A stretch of DNA of 64,000 bases from contig NZ_CP126095.1 in the NCBI RefSeq assembly GCF_030123105.1, positions 2,232,001 through 2,296,000 of the forward strand, read 5' to 3'. Below, piece by piece: positions 25,782 to 34,802 of the stretch (position 1 is its first letter; each line of letters opens with the position of its first letter). The notes beneath the pieces were generated by a model. It was not told the origin of the DNA and did not search any database. It saw only the letters and a program-made list of their open reading frames with translations. Made by a program: the position numbers and the translations under genes. Source of the DNA: Paenibacillus sp. G2S3. Lineage in GTDB: Bacteria > Bacillota > Bacilli > Paenibacillales > Paenibacillaceae.

Positions 25782-27158
25782 ATGGCTATCGTCTTCTTTT
25801 GTATAGCTATATTTATTTTAGTTATTTTGTTTTTTACGTATATGAGTACTTTGAAGCCGAAGGATAATCTATGGTTTGGAGTTAGTCTTCCGGCGTTTGC
25901 TCTTAAGGATGAACGTCTGCGCGAACTGCAAAATTCAACTGAGAAGAGGTACAAAAAGTATGGACTCCTATCATTTCTGGCTTTGATTCCTATCTTGTTC
26001 TTAAGCTCCTATCTCTCTTTCACACTGATCTTTTTTTATGTTTGGACGTGTGCAATGATGCTCCTGCTTCGAATTCCATTTGTTAAGGCTCATCATGCAG
26101 CCGCAGCACTGAAACGAGAGAACGAATGGTTTGTGGGAGAGAAACGGATGGTTCGGATGGATACCAAGCTATCCCTGCTAAAAAAGAAAATGAGTCTTTC
26201 TATATACTGGTACATAATCCCTGCGCTAATTTCTGCGTTATCATTTATGATCCCAGTTCCGGCGGATAGTATTGAAATTCTGCGAGTGGCTGGCGGCACA
26301 GCGTTAGGGTTGACCGTATTTTTCTTTGTTATCGCTATATCCTTCAATAGAATGAAGCCTAAAGTATATACAGACAACACCGAGATCAATATTCAGCTTA
26401 ATCAGGCTAATCGCAGGTACTGGTCTCTGCTATGGTTTGGCATGGCTATCATCAATAGCTGTATCGCCGTAATTACGGCGTATGCCTTATCCTTAAATGG
26501 AGCGGCTTCAACTATAGTATGGGGTTTGGGGATCTTTTTTTTCTCCGTTATTCCGGTGATAGGCATTTTTTATGTACATAATAAATTGAAACAACTTGAA
26601 GCTATGCTGCTTAAAGGTGAACATGAGGTACTGTACACGGATGATGATGAATATTGGATCCATGGGACAACGTATAATAACCCCAATGATCGCTCTGTTA
26701 TGGTTCCGAAGCGTCTTGGGATTGGTACTACGATTAATATTGGGACAAAAACGGGTAAGAGTATATATTACGGCCTCTTTGTATTCGTTGCATTGCTGTT
26801 GATCGGGACGGGTTGGATGGGCGTTCAGACTGATTTCTCAACACCTACCTTAACTACAGATTCAAATGGAAGGGTTTCGATTGAATATCCGATGTACAAT
26901 TACAGCTTCGCTATGAAGGATGTGCAAGAACTGACGCTTGTGGACAGCTTGCCAAGAGGTCGAAGAACAAATGGCGTAGCGACGGATACAGTAGCCATAG
27001 GAAACTTTAAGTTTGACGAGTTTGGAAAGAGTAAGGTCTACCTTGTGAAAAATTCTCCGCCGTACATTGTGATCAAATTGCCAGATATATATGTGCTCTA
27101 CAACAATAAGGATGCCACTGAAACTGAACGTCTCTACGCGGATTTGAAAGGGTGGTGA
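25782..27158 (+). CDS. Multi-pass membrane protein (DUF1648/DUF5808-like with C-terminal PH-like domain)
   Basis: A 458-aa protein with about eight membrane helices. The N-terminal half resembles the DUF1648-type membrane proteins that accompany YtrA regulators. Residues 285-320 (YWIHGTTYNNPNDRSVMVPKRLGIGTTINIG) match the DUF5808-type motif with Trp/Asn-Pro/Pro-Lys-Arg. After the last helix (about residues 325-345), about 110 residues resemble a bacterial PH domain exposed at the membrane. It follows the GntR gene by 16 bp. Function is unknown; related loci respond to cell-envelope stress. Confidence 0.7.
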   Translation: MAIVFFCIAIFILVILFFTYMSTLKPKDNLWFGVSLPAFALKDERLRELQNSTEKRYKKYGLLSFLALIPILFLSSYLSFTLIFFYVWTCAMMLLLRIPFVKAHHAAAALKRENEWFVGEKRMVRMDTKLSLLKKKMSLSIYWYIIPALISALSFMIPVPADSIEILRVAGGTALGLTVFFFVIAISFNRMKPKVYTDNTEINIQLNQANRRYWSLLWFGMAIINSCIAVITAYALSLNGAASTIVWGLGIFFFSVIPVIGIFYVHNKLKQLEAMLLKGEHEVLYTDDDEYWIHGTTYNNPNDRSVMVPKRLGIGTTINIGTKTGKSIYYGLFVFVALLLIGTGWMGVQTDFSTPTLTTDSNGRVSIEYPMYNYSFAMKDVQELTLVDSLPRGRRTNGVATDTVAIGNFKFDEFGKSKVYLVKNSPPYIVIKLPDIYVLYNNKDATETERLYADLKGW

Positions 27159-27368
27159 GGTTTCTCATTGAGTTTAAAATAAATCGTATGAAGTAGCCCC
27201 CTATTGTGATAGAATAATCTAGTTGTCCTAGTTTCCGGAAATTCACTCCATTCCAGCCATTTTCATGAGATATATGGGTGGATAATCGAGGAAATATGAG
27301 CATTCAAGAGTATTAACAAGAATCCTTGAAGGTTTTACACAATAAACATCATTTTTTGTCGGTTTTTA

Positions 27369-27397
27369 TTGATTTATTCAAAAATATTATGTATAAT
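27369..27397 (+). promoter_or_regulatory. Promoter of the carboxynorspermidine operon
   Basis: TTGATT (27369-27374) and a consensus TATAAT (27392-27397) are separated by exactly 17 bp. The expected start is about 38 nt before the TTG codon. Confidence 0.75.
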
Positions 27398-27441
27398 CAG
27401 CCTTGTTGATTTTGCAAATGGAATTTTAGGAGGTTTTTATT

Positions 27442-28641
27442 TTGGGAAAAGCGTTAATTATTGGCGCTGGCGGTGTTTCCAGTGTTGTTGTTCACAAATG
27501 CTGCCAGAACCCGGATGTATTTGAAGAGATCTGCATAGCTAGCAGAACTGTCGCGAAATGTGACGCTCTGAAAGATAAATTAGCCGGAGGCCGCACGAAG
27601 ATTTCTACTGCTCAGGTCGATGCAGATAATACGGACGAAGTCATTGAACTGATCAAGAGCTTTGAGCCGGATGTCGTTATTAATGTCGCTCTCCCATATC
27701 AGGACCTGACAATCATGGATGCGTGCCTGGCAACAGGAGTGCACTATGTGGATACTGCCAACTATGAACCACAAGATACAGCGAAATTCGAATACTCCTG
27801 GCAGTGGGCTTACAAAGAAAGATTCGAAAAAGCAGGCCTTACCGCGTTGCTTGGTAGTGGATTTGATCCAGGTGTAACGGGCGTGTTCACAGCTTACGCT
27901 CAAAAGCACTATTTTGATGAGATTCATACCATTGATATTGTAGATGCCAATGCGGGTGATCACGGATATCCATTTGCAACAAACTTTAATCCTGAAATCA
28001 ATATTCGTGAAATTACAGCCAATGGCCGCTATTTCGAGAATGGCGAGTGGATTGAAACTGCACCGCTTTCTGAGAAAAAAGTATACGATCTTCCGGAGAT
28101 TGGTCCAAAGGATATCTATCTTTTGTATCATGAAGAATTGGAATCCTTGGCGGTTAACATCAAGGGCGTGAAGAAGATCCGTTTCTGGATGACCTTCTCG
28201 CAGAACTACCTAACTCACTTGAAAGTGCTTGAGAATGTGGGTATGACTTCTATCGAGCCTATCATGTATGAAGGTAAAGAGATTGTTCCTCTGCAATTCT
28301 TGAAGGCGATTTTACCGGATCCAGCTTCCCTGGGACCAAGAACAAAAGGTAAAACGAACATTGGATGTATCATCCAAGGAACTAAAGACGGAAAGCCAAA
28401 AACTTATTATGTATACAATGTTTGCGATCATGAAGAGTGCTATGCAGAGGTTGGCTCCCAAGCCATTTCCTACACTACAGGCGTTCCTGCAATGATCGGA
28501 GCGATGTTAATTATAAAAGGTATCTGGAAGAAGCCAGGCGTATTTAACGTTGAAGAGTTCGATCCAGATCCATTCATGGAAGCTTTAAATAAACATGGTC
28601 TGCCTTGGCAAGAAGATTTCTCGCCAACGCTGTTAGACTAA
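27442..28641 (+). CDS. Carboxynorspermidine/carboxyspermidine dehydrogenase (saccharopine-dehydrogenase family)
   Basis: A 399-aa NAD(P)-dependent enzyme. It has an N-terminal Rossmann motif (LIIGAGGVSSVVVHK), the family segment VVINVALPYQDLTIMDACLATGVHYVDTANYEP and GSGFDPGVTGVF. It condenses diaminopropane or putrescine with aspartate semialdehyde to a carboxylated triamine. The next gene encodes the matching decarboxylase 9 bp downstream, which strongly supports this over saccharopine metabolism. Together they make norspermidine or spermidine without S-adenosylmethionine decarboxylase. The start is TTG 27442 after aggagg. Confidence 0.9.
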   Translation: MGKALIIGAGGVSSVVVHKCCQNPDVFEEICIASRTVAKCDALKDKLAGGRTKISTAQVDADNTDEVIELIKSFEPDVVINVALPYQDLTIMDACLATGVHYVDTANYEPQDTAKFEYSWQWAYKERFEKAGLTALLGSGFDPGVTGVFTAYAQKHYFDEIHTIDIVDANAGDHGYPFATNFNPEINIREITANGRYFENGEWIETAPLSEKKVYDLPEIGPKDIYLLYHEELESLAVNIKGVKKIRFWMTFSQNYLTHLKVLENVGMTSIEPIMYEGKEIVPLQFLKAILPDPASLGPRTKGKTNIGCIIQGTKDGKPKTYYVYNVCDHEECYAEVGSQAISYTTGVPAMIGAMLIIKGIWKKPGVFNVEEFDPDPFMEALNKHGLPWQEDFSPTLLD

Positions 28642-28650
28642 GGCGCGATA

Positions 28651-29787
28651 ATGGATATAGATATCAGCGCAATCCCGTCACCATGTTACCTTGTAGATGA
28701 AAGATTGCTTACTCGTAATCTTGAGATTATGAATTCTGTACAGGAACGCACTGGAGCAAAGATTTTGCTCGCGCAAAAAGGCTTCTCCATGCATTCCTTG
28801 TATCCGTTAGTTGGGAAGTACTTGCATGGTGTAACCTCGAGCTCCTTGTTCGAAGCCAGACTTGGCTATGAAAAGATGGGCAAAGAGGTTCATGTGTACG
28901 CACCAGCTTATATAGATAGTGAATTCGATGAGCTTCTAGGATACTCCGATCACATTGTGTTCAATTCTTTTGACCAGTGGAATCGATTCAAGGATCGCGT
29001 TAAGAATGCACCGAAGCACATCAGCTGCGGCATTCGAGTGAATCCGGAATATTCCGAGATCGAAGTTCCGCTGTATGATCCGTGCTACAATTATTCCAGA
29101 ATGGGAGTAACCCTCCCTAACTTCAGACCGGAAGAGCTTGAGGGCATTGATGGACTCCACTTCCATACCATGTGCGAACAGAATTCAGATACCCTTGAGC
29201 GTACGCTCAAGGTAGTCGAAGAGAAGTTCGGACCTTATCTCAAAGGAATGAAATGGCTTAATTTCGGGGGCGGTCATCATATTACACGTCCTGATTATGA
29301 TCTGGAGACCTTGATCAAGTGCATTCTGCACATGAAAGAGACTTACGGTGTGGAAATTTATCTGGAGCCGGGAGAGGCAGTAGCTCTTAATACCGGATAT
29401 CTGGTAGCTACCGTTCTCGATGTGATGCATAACGGAATGGACATTGCAATTCTCGACACCTCGGCAGAGTGCCACATGCCGGACGTACTGGCAATGCCGT
29501 ACCGTCCGAACATTATCGATGCTGGACAACCTGGGGAATATCCTTATACGTACAGATTAGGTGGAATGACTTGCCTAGCTGGAGATGTTATTGGAGATTA
29601 TTCCTTTAAGGAACCTTTGAAATACGGCGATAGACTCGTATTCCTCGATATGGCCCATTATTCCATGGTGAAGAATCATATGTTTAACGGTGTGAATCTG
29701 CCTTCCATTGTTAGTTACAATGAAGAAGAGGGAATCAAAGTAATCAAGCAGTTCGCTTTCGAAGATTTTAGCGGACGTTTATCTTAA
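28651..29787 (+). CDS. nspC: Carboxynorspermidine/carboxyspermidine decarboxylase
   Basis: A 378-aa PLP-dependent fold-III decarboxylase. The PLP lysine lies in ILLAQKGFSMH near residue 40, with GLHFHTMCEQN, the glycine-rich phosphate loop NFGGGHH and LEPGEAVALNTGYL also present. The second active-site region ILDTSAECHMPDVLAMPYRP is intact. It removes the carboxyl group from the product of the upstream dehydrogenase. The ribosome site is weak (aggcg), so it is probably translationally coupled to the upstream gene. A terminator follows directly. Confidence 0.92.
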   Translation: MDIDISAIPSPCYLVDERLLTRNLEIMNSVQERTGAKILLAQKGFSMHSLYPLVGKYLHGVTSSSLFEARLGYEKMGKEVHVYAPAYIDSEFDELLGYSDHIVFNSFDQWNRFKDRVKNAPKHISCGIRVNPEYSEIEVPLYDPCYNYSRMGVTLPNFRPEELEGIDGLHFHTMCEQNSDTLERTLKVVEEKFGPYLKGMKWLNFGGGHHITRPDYDLETLIKCILHMKETYGVEIYLEPGEAVALNTGYLVATVLDVMHNGMDIAILDTSAECHMPDVLAMPYRPNIIDAGQPGEYPYTYRLGGMTCLAGDVIGDYSFKEPLKYGDRLVFLDMAHYSMVKNHMFNGVNLPSIVSYNEEEGIKVIKQFAFEDFSGRLS

Positions 29788-29796
29788 TAGTAAAAA

Positions 29797-29823
29797 GGTG
29801 TCCCTTAGTGGGACACCTTTTTT
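29797..29823 (+). terminator. Terminator after nspC
   Basis: GGTGTCCC (29797-29804) pairs with GGGACACC (29810-29817), followed by six T. Confidence 0.9.
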
Positions 29824-29854
29824 GATGTAAAGAAGTTATGCGTAGGATTACTCC

Positions 29855-31375
29855 TTATTGCATCGTAATGGCGATACGCTCCTCCTGCGGGAGCCACTCA
29901 ACATTTGCTCCGAGTTGCTCACTTATAAAGCGAAGCGGCAGATACATCGAACCGTTTACGATGAAAGGGAGAGTAGGAAGATCCACGGATTTATTGTTCA
30001 CCATCGTCGCTCCAGTTACACCGTTAATACTGATGGCAAGAGCCGGTTTATCTGTAGCAGAGCGTGTAATCATAATTTGTTTATCTATGGTTTTCGCTGC
30101 TGTAATGTTCTCTTTATAGGTAATTGTGGCTCCTAATTTTTCGAAAAGCGATCGAAGGGGGACGAAATTTTGTCCGTTTCGAGTAATAACTCCATTTGAG
30201 AGAGGGATAGATTCTCCGTTTAAGGAGATTGAAATCGGTTTTTGCACTGGAACGGGTGCATCATGGTTGAATTCATAGTCGCCGTAGCCCAGCTGTGCGT
30301 CCTTATTGACACCCCAGCCCCAGAGTGAGCCGTCTTTCTTTTGCATGATGATGTGTCGTCCGCCTTTCTTTAGGCTACTTACTTCTTTTTCGAGAAGTGT
30401 GAATTTTGAATCTGCGGGCATCATTTCGTTTTCAATAGAAGTTTGATAGACGTTTCCTTCCCCTGTTAATGCAACAATAGAGCGCTCTACGATGTAAGTA
30501 TCGACTACATTTTTGATTCCTTTTAGAAGCATCGGTGGTTGCTCATGATAGGTTGTTCCGTCTGAGGAACCTGTAATGGTAGCGCCCCAGAACCATAATT
30601 GAGAGGCCCCATCAATGGCTAATAGGCTGTTCTGATTTCCTTTTAAACTCTTAATGGTACTGATTCCCTTGATTGGGGTCGCAGATAGATCTATTTGAGC
30701 TCCTTGGTTCTTGTAATAATCTTGGACTGGCCAACTCCATAAGGAGCCGTCCTTCTTAAGTGCAAGATTGTTTTTGATTTGAATAACATCCGTTAAATTC
30801 TGGATGGTTTCGAAGCTTTCAAAGTCATCGCGTGTAGTAGAAATAGTTCCATCTTTCTTTAAGAACACGTAACGTGTCCAGTTCTTATGAAGATCAGACT
30901 CATAGTAACCACCCACAGCTGCCACGTTGTCGACGCCGGAAACCGTTGTGAAATCAGAGGTTGTGAGGCCATCGGACGAAAGGGTGGCGCTCAGAATCGT
31001 CCCGTCTCCTTTAAGGGCTATCGTTCTATTTCCCACCGTGAACATATCGACCAGATTGTCTAGCTCTTGAACGGGGGTCACTTTAACCGTTTCAGAGTAT
31101 GCCGATGTTCTCCATTGCCAGACCGAAAGGTCTTTCTTCATTACATATTGGGAACCAAAGTATGCTTGTACCTCATTCAGGTCATGGATTTGAGTAGGGA
31201 CGGAGCGATTCCCTCCCCATACCCAGAAGGAACCATCCGTTTTGGTCAGATAATCCGCGCCATACGAAGTGAGGTTGGTAGTCGGGGTTGTTTTCTCTGC
31301 AACTGCAACTGCGCTTACATTAGAGGCGAAGCTTAATACTAGAAGAGCACTAACCATGCTGAGCCATTTTTTCAT
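29855..31375 (-). CDS. Secreted RCC1-repeat protein with two stalk domains (paralogue)
   Basis: A 506-aa exported protein. A signal peptide (MKKWLSMVSALLVLSFASNVSA) leads into degenerate RCC1-like repeats (KTDGSFWVWGG, KKDGSLWSW, KKDGSLWGWGVNKDAQLGYGDYEF). Two stalk-domain halves follow at the C-terminus (GQNFVPLRSLFEKLGATITY; NGSMYLPLRFISEQLGANVEWLP). It has the same domain order as the protein at 23803-25290 but is on the opposite strand and clearly diverged. The ligand is unknown. The 300-bp gap between this gene and dgk (31376-31674) holds its leftward promoter and an A/T-rich possible repeat, but no other gene. Confidence 0.82.
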   Translation of the reverse strand: MKKWLSMVSALLVLSFASNVSAVAVAEKTTPTTNLTSYGADYLTKTDGSFWVWGGNRSVPTQIHDLNEVQAYFGSQYVMKKDLSVWQWRTSAYSETVKVTPVQELDNLVDMFTVGNRTIALKGDGTILSATLSSDGLTTSDFTTVSGVDNVAAVGGYYESDLHKNWTRYVFLKKDGTISTTRDDFESFETIQNLTDVIQIKNNLALKKDGSLWSWPVQDYYKNQGAQIDLSATPIKGISTIKSLKGNQNSLLAIDGASQLWFWGATITGSSDGTTYHEQPPMLLKGIKNVVDTYIVERSIVALTGEGNVYQTSIENEMMPADSKFTLLEKEVSSLKKGGRHIIMQKKDGSLWGWGVNKDAQLGYGDYEFNHDAPVPVQKPISISLNGESIPLSNGVITRNGQNFVPLRSLFEKLGATITYKENITAAKTIDKQIMITRSATDKPALAISINGVTGATMVNNKSVDLPTLPFIVNGSMYLPLRFISEQLGANVEWLPQEERIAITMQ

Positions 31376-31544
31376 AGGAATACCTCTCTTTTTCTTATTA
31401 GATTATCTCAATATGAACATGCTATATACCATTATATTACATTTAGACGTTAGTACTACTGGAAAAGTTTCTTCATATTATCCGCTCACAAGAAAGGTCT
31501 CATGTGATACAATAATTTAGTCTGTTTTTTAAAATGTAAGAAAG

Positions 31545-31625
31545 TATAAGTTTCACACTATACTTTATTTTTATATTTCCCGCTTAAACACTTACCGTCC
31601 TTATAAGGACGCCGATGGCGTTTAT
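31545..31625. repeat. Candidate dispersed intergenic element
   Basis: The stretch starting aagaaagtataagttt and containing GTCCTTATAAGGAC (perfect dyad, 31597-31610) resembles a second copy near 36305-36350 (aagaaagtttaagtt...ctatat), with roughly 70 percent match over 40 bp by eye. It is possibly part of a genus-wide intergenic repeat. Confidence 0.3.
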
Positions 31626-31674
31626 GCTTGATTAGCTATTGAAGGGTTCGTATCTGAGGAGGAAGTCAGCGTCA

Positions 31675-32298
31675 ATGAAACATGCACCGTTTATTGCAGT
31701 GGAAGGCCCAATCGGGGCTGGGAAAACAACATTAGCTTCTATGCTAGCAGAGGAATTAAATTTGCCGATCATTAAAGAGATTGTCGATGAGAATCCGTTT
31801 CTGGCTAAATTTTATGAGAACATGGACGATTGGAGCTTTCAACTGGAGATGTTTTTTCTCTGTAATCGGTATAAGCAGCTTGAAGATACCGTCACACAGT
31901 ACATAGATAAAGGGATGCCGGTCATTTCGGATTACCATATTTATAAGAACCTCATCTTTGGAGAACGAACGCTGAATGGGACAAAACGTGAAAAGTATCG
32001 GCAAATCTATCATGTGCTTACGGATGATCTGCCGAAGCCGAATATCATTCTCTATATTAGAGCCAATTTAGATACGTTATTAACAAGGATTGAAAAACGT
32101 GGGCGGCCCTTTGAAGAGGGAATGGATACTGCTTATTTAGAGCAATTAATTAAAGATTATGATGACGCGATGGCCTCTCTAACGGTTCAGGAGCCTTCGA
32201 CCGTAATTATTACCATTGATGGAAATGCAGTCGATTTCGTGGAGAATCCAGAACACTTCACTGAAATTGTCTCTTATATAAAGGAGCTAATGAAATGA
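31675..32298 (+). CDS. dgk: Deoxyguanosine kinase (deoxynucleoside kinase)
   Basis: A 207-aa purine deoxynucleoside kinase. The P-loop is EGPIGAGKTT near residues 9-18. The family motifs EIVDENPFLAKFYENMDDWSFQLEMFFL, the DYHIYKN segment replacing DRS, and the lid RIEKRGRPFE closely resemble Bacillus Dgk. It phosphorylates deoxyguanosine for salvage. ATG 31675 is used because the P-loop then falls at the family-normal place and aggagg lies upstream; the in-frame TTG at 31639 has no ribosome site. Its stop overlaps the next start by 4 nt, and the two gene products form a functional pair. Confidence 0.92.
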   Translation: MKHAPFIAVEGPIGAGKTTLASMLAEELNLPIIKEIVDENPFLAKFYENMDDWSFQLEMFFLCNRYKQLEDTVTQYIDKGMPVISDYHIYKNLIFGERTLNGTKREKYRQIYHVLTDDLPKPNIILYIRANLDTLLTRIEKRGRPFEEGMDTAYLEQLIKDYDDAMASLTVQEPSTVIITIDGNAVDFVENPEHFTEIVSYIKELMK

Positions 32299-32948
32299 AT
32301 TCATATCATATCCCGGAAAATGCCATAATTACCGTGGCTGGAACTGTTGGGGTGGGAAAATCCACTTTAACAGGCGCTTTGGCTAAAAGACTTAATTTTC
32401 AAACCTCGCTAGAGCAGGTCGATCACAATCCTTATCTCGAAAAGTTCTATCATGATTTTGAGAGATGGAGCTTTCACTTGCAAATCTACTTTCTTGCTGA
32501 ACGTTTTAAAGAGCAGAAGAAGATGTTCGAACTTGGCGGTGGTTTTGTTCAGGATCGTTCCATCTATGAAGATACCGGTATTTTTGCGAAAATGCATGCA
32601 GATCAAGGTACGATGTCCAAAACGGACTATGAAACCTACACCAGCCTGTATGAAGCTATGGTTATGACACCGTACTTCCCGCACCCTGATGTGCTGATTT
32701 ATATTGAAGGCAGCCTGCCCTCCATCCTGACTCGAATTAATGAACGTGGTCGTGAGATGGAAATTCAAACGGATGTTTCCTACTGGGAGCATATGCATGG
32801 CAGATATTCGAAATGGATCAACGAGTTTACAGCATGCCCAGTGCTCCGTTTGAACATTGATGATTATGATGTGAATGATGAGACTTCGATGTCGGATATT
32901 CTTGTGAAGGTTGGCGAAGCGATTCATAAGCCTACTGATAAAATATAA
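32295..32948 (+). CDS. dck: Deoxyadenosine/deoxycytidine kinase
   Basis: A 217-aa deoxynucleoside kinase. The P-loop is AGTVGVGKST, with EQVDHNPYLEKFYHDFERWSFHLQIYFLAERFKEQK and the DRS motif (VQDRSIYEDTGIFA) that binds substrate and base. The lid is RINERGREME. It is nearly superimposable on Bacillus Dck, which phosphorylates dA and dC. It overlaps dgk by 4 nt (ATGA), indicating coupled translation. A terminator lies 15 bp beyond the stop. Confidence 0.93.
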   Translation: MNSYHIPENAIITVAGTVGVGKSTLTGALAKRLNFQTSLEQVDHNPYLEKFYHDFERWSFHLQIYFLAERFKEQKKMFELGGGFVQDRSIYEDTGIFAKMHADQGTMSKTDYETYTSLYEAMVMTPYFPHPDVLIYIEGSLPSILTRINERGREMEIQTDVSYWEHMHGRYSKWINEFTACPVLRLNIDDYDVNDETSMSDILVKVGEAIHKPTDKI

Positions 32949-32962
32949 TAATTGATGATTAG

Positions 32963-32991
32963 AAGCTCCCAGGGTTTGGGGGCTGTTTTTT
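32963..32991 (+). terminator. Terminator after dgk-dck
   Basis: AGCTCCC pairs with GGGGGCT across a short loop, followed by gtttttt. Confidence 0.7.
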
Positions 32992-33056
32992 ATGAGATCA
33001 GAAAGCGAACTAAGCGATATAAACTGAGTTTGAGGGGTGAATTGTAAAATAAAAAA

Positions 33057-33081
33057 AGACCCAAATCATAGATATGGGTCT
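33057..33081 (-). terminator. Leftward terminator-like hairpin without a matching gene
   Basis: AGACCCA (33057-33063) pairs with TGGGTCT (33075-33081). Read leftward it is followed by seven T. No minus-strand gene lies to its right, so it may be a relic or serve an antisense RNA. Confidence 0.45.
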
Positions 33082-33166
33082 AATAGGGAAGTGTCCGTTG
33101 TCCTAGTAATAAAATACGAAAAACAATCCAAATTGGTGTGGACATTGTAGTGTGCTCAAAGGTGAC

Positions 33167-33190
33167 GGCCTATATTTATAGCCCTTTTTT
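33167..33190 (+). terminator. Rightward terminator-like hairpin
   Basis: GGC-TATA pairs with TATA-GCC (one bulged C), followed by CTTTTTT, about 100 bp before the collagen-like gene. The 340-bp gap between dck and that gene holds three such hairpins and no open frame. Confidence 0.45.
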
Positions 33191-33289
33191 ATGGATATGT
33201 ATTCCAGTCTAGTAAAAACTAGTTATTTGTCCATGACTAAAATTAATAAGATGCGTACACTGAACTATCTTTATAGGGAGGTGTACGTA

Positions 33290-34645
33290 TTGAGTTGTCC
33301 AGACGATAAAAAATGTCATAAGAAAAAAATCGTCACTGTTTTTCCTTCGAAAAGAAAAAGAAAAGAACATCGTCGAAAAGTTATTAAGAAGATTGTGCAA
33401 GTCACATGTCCTCCACCTGAAGTGAACGTTACCACTCCAACAGTAGTTGGTGCTACAGGACCTCAAGGAGCACAAGGAATCCAAGGAATACAAGGGGCCC
33501 AAGGAGTACCAGGACCCCAAGGAGCACGAGGCCTCCAAGGAGCAGAAGGACCTCAAGGTCCCGCCGGTGGGCCTCCAGGACCCCAAGGACCTCAAGGTCA
33601 ACCTGGGCCAGCGGGAGCAATGGGTCCACAGGGTGTAGCGGGACCCGTTGGTCCTCAAGGTGAGCAAGGAGTACCGGGTGCACAAGGACTCGTGGGTCCT
33701 CAGGGTCCACAAGGTATACCTGGTCCTGCTGGAGTTGTAGGACCACAAGGCTTTGTAGGAGCAACCGGAGCAGCAGGAGCGCCGGGAGCAGCGGGAGCGA
33801 CAGGAGCAACCGGAGCGGCAGGAGCGCCGGGAGCAGCGGGAGCGACAGGAGCAACCGGAGCGGCAGGAGCACCGGGAGCAGCGGGAGCGACAGGAGCAAC
33901 CGGAGTCGCAGGAGCGCCGGGAGCAGCAGGAGCGACAGGGGCAACTGGAGTCGCAGGAGCGCCGGGAGCAGCGGGAGCGACAGGGGCAACCGGAGTCGCA
34001 GGAGCGCCGGGAGCAGCGGGAGCGACAGGAGCAACCGGAGCGGCAGGAGCGCCGGGAGCAGCGGGAGCAGCAGGAGCGACAGGGGCAACCGGAGTCGCAG
34101 GCGCGCCGGGAGCAGCGGGAGCGACAGGGGCAACTGGAGTCGCAGGAGCGCCGGGAGCAGCGGGAGCGACAGGGGCAACCGGAGTCGCAGGCGCAACGGG
34201 AGCGACCGGAGCAGCAGGAAGTGTATTAGGATTTGCTGATTTCTTCGCCCTGATGCCCCCTGATAATGCAGCAACTGTAGCACCGGGCACAGACGTGAGT
34301 TTTCCTCAAGATGGTCCTACTAGTGGAACTACTATTACCAGAACCGGTCCTAGCTCTTTTAATTTAGCGGCAATAGGGACTTATCAGGTGATGTTCCAGG
34401 TCAGTGTATCCGAAGCGGGGCAATGGATATTAACGCTGAATGGTGCTGATCTGGCTAATACGGTGGCCGGACGAGCGACAGGAACTTCTCAGATCGCTGG
34501 GATGGGCCTTGTGACTACAACAGTCATCAACTCAATACTCACTGTACGAAATCCTGCAGGAAATTCAACGGCACTGACGATCACTCCTCTTGCTGGAGGA
34601 ACAAGATCTGTTTCAGCACATCTCGTTATTACACAATTAGCTTAG
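33290..34645 (+). CDS. Collagen-like protein with C-terminal BclA-type domain
   Basis: A 451-aa protein. The start is TTG 33290, 6 bases after gggaggtg. The first 55 residues are very basic ([14 protein letters not shown]) and Cys-containing, with no classical signal peptide. Then comes a long uninterrupted Gly-X-Y region, first with Pro/Gln-rich triplets ([10 protein letters not shown]) and then about nine near-identical 15-residue units ([15 protein letters not shown] type). The last 140 residues form a non-collagenous domain resembling the BclA trimerising jelly roll ([23 protein letters not shown]...[13 protein letters not shown] end). Such proteins form filaments on exosporium or spore surfaces. 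Its alternating Thr/Ala-rich triplets suggest glycosylation (inference). Confidence 0.85.
   Translation: MSCPDDKKCHKKKIVTVFPSKRKRKEHRRKVIKKIVQVTCPPPEVNVTTPTVVGATGPQGAQGIQGIQGAQGVPGPQGARGLQGAEGPQGPAGGPPGPQGPQGQPGPAGAMGPQGVAGPVGPQGEQGVPGAQGLVGPQGPQGIPGPAGVVGPQGFVGATGAAGAPGAAGATGATGAAGAPGAAGATGATGAAGAPGAAGATGATGVAGAPGAAGATGATGVAGAPGAAGATGATGVAGAPGAAGATGATGAAGAPGAAGAAGATGATGVAGAPGAAGATGATGVAGAPGAAGATGATGVAGATGATGAAGSVLGFADFFALMPPDNAATVAPGTDVSFPQDGPTSGTTITRTGPSSFNLAAIGTYQVMFQVSVSEAGQWILTLNGADLANTVAGRATGTSQIAGMGLVTTTVINSILTVRNPAGNSTALTITPLAGGTRSVSAHLVITQLA
33758..34222 (+). repeat. Tandem 45-bp repeat array inside the collagen-like gene
   Basis: About nine to ten copies of a 45-bp unit encode the 15-residue GATGATG(A/V)AGAPGAA block. 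One copy is lengthened to 54 bp. The array is much more G+C-rich than its surroundings and prone to copy-number change by slippage or recombination. Confidence 0.9.
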
Positions 34646-34679
34646 CGAAATCTCTTGCGTATAGATAATTTGGAAGTTT

Positions 34680-34703
34680 GCCACCTTAATTAGGTGGCTT
34701 TTC
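34680..34703 (+). terminator. Terminator after the collagen-like gene
   Basis: GCCACCT (34680-34686) pairs with AGGTGGC (34692-34698), followed by TTTTC. Confidence 0.75.
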
Positions 34704-34802
34704 TTATGGCATTTTCTGGTATTTTTATTTGACTTCAAATCAGAGTTGACGCAAAATAAGAAGGAGATGATGTAAAATTGAATTTTTCGGGGAGAATTGT
34801 AC

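Noticed and set aside
27580..28131. 183-codon minus-strand frame inside the carboxynorspermidine dehydrogenase gene
   Set aside because: It is antisense to a strongly supported enzyme and has no family features.
33700..34290. Long minus-strand reading frames across the collagen-like repeats
   Set aside because: They arise from the G+C-rich 45-bp tandem array, give only Ala/Pro/Val- or Leu-rich low-complexity protein, and have no ribosome site.
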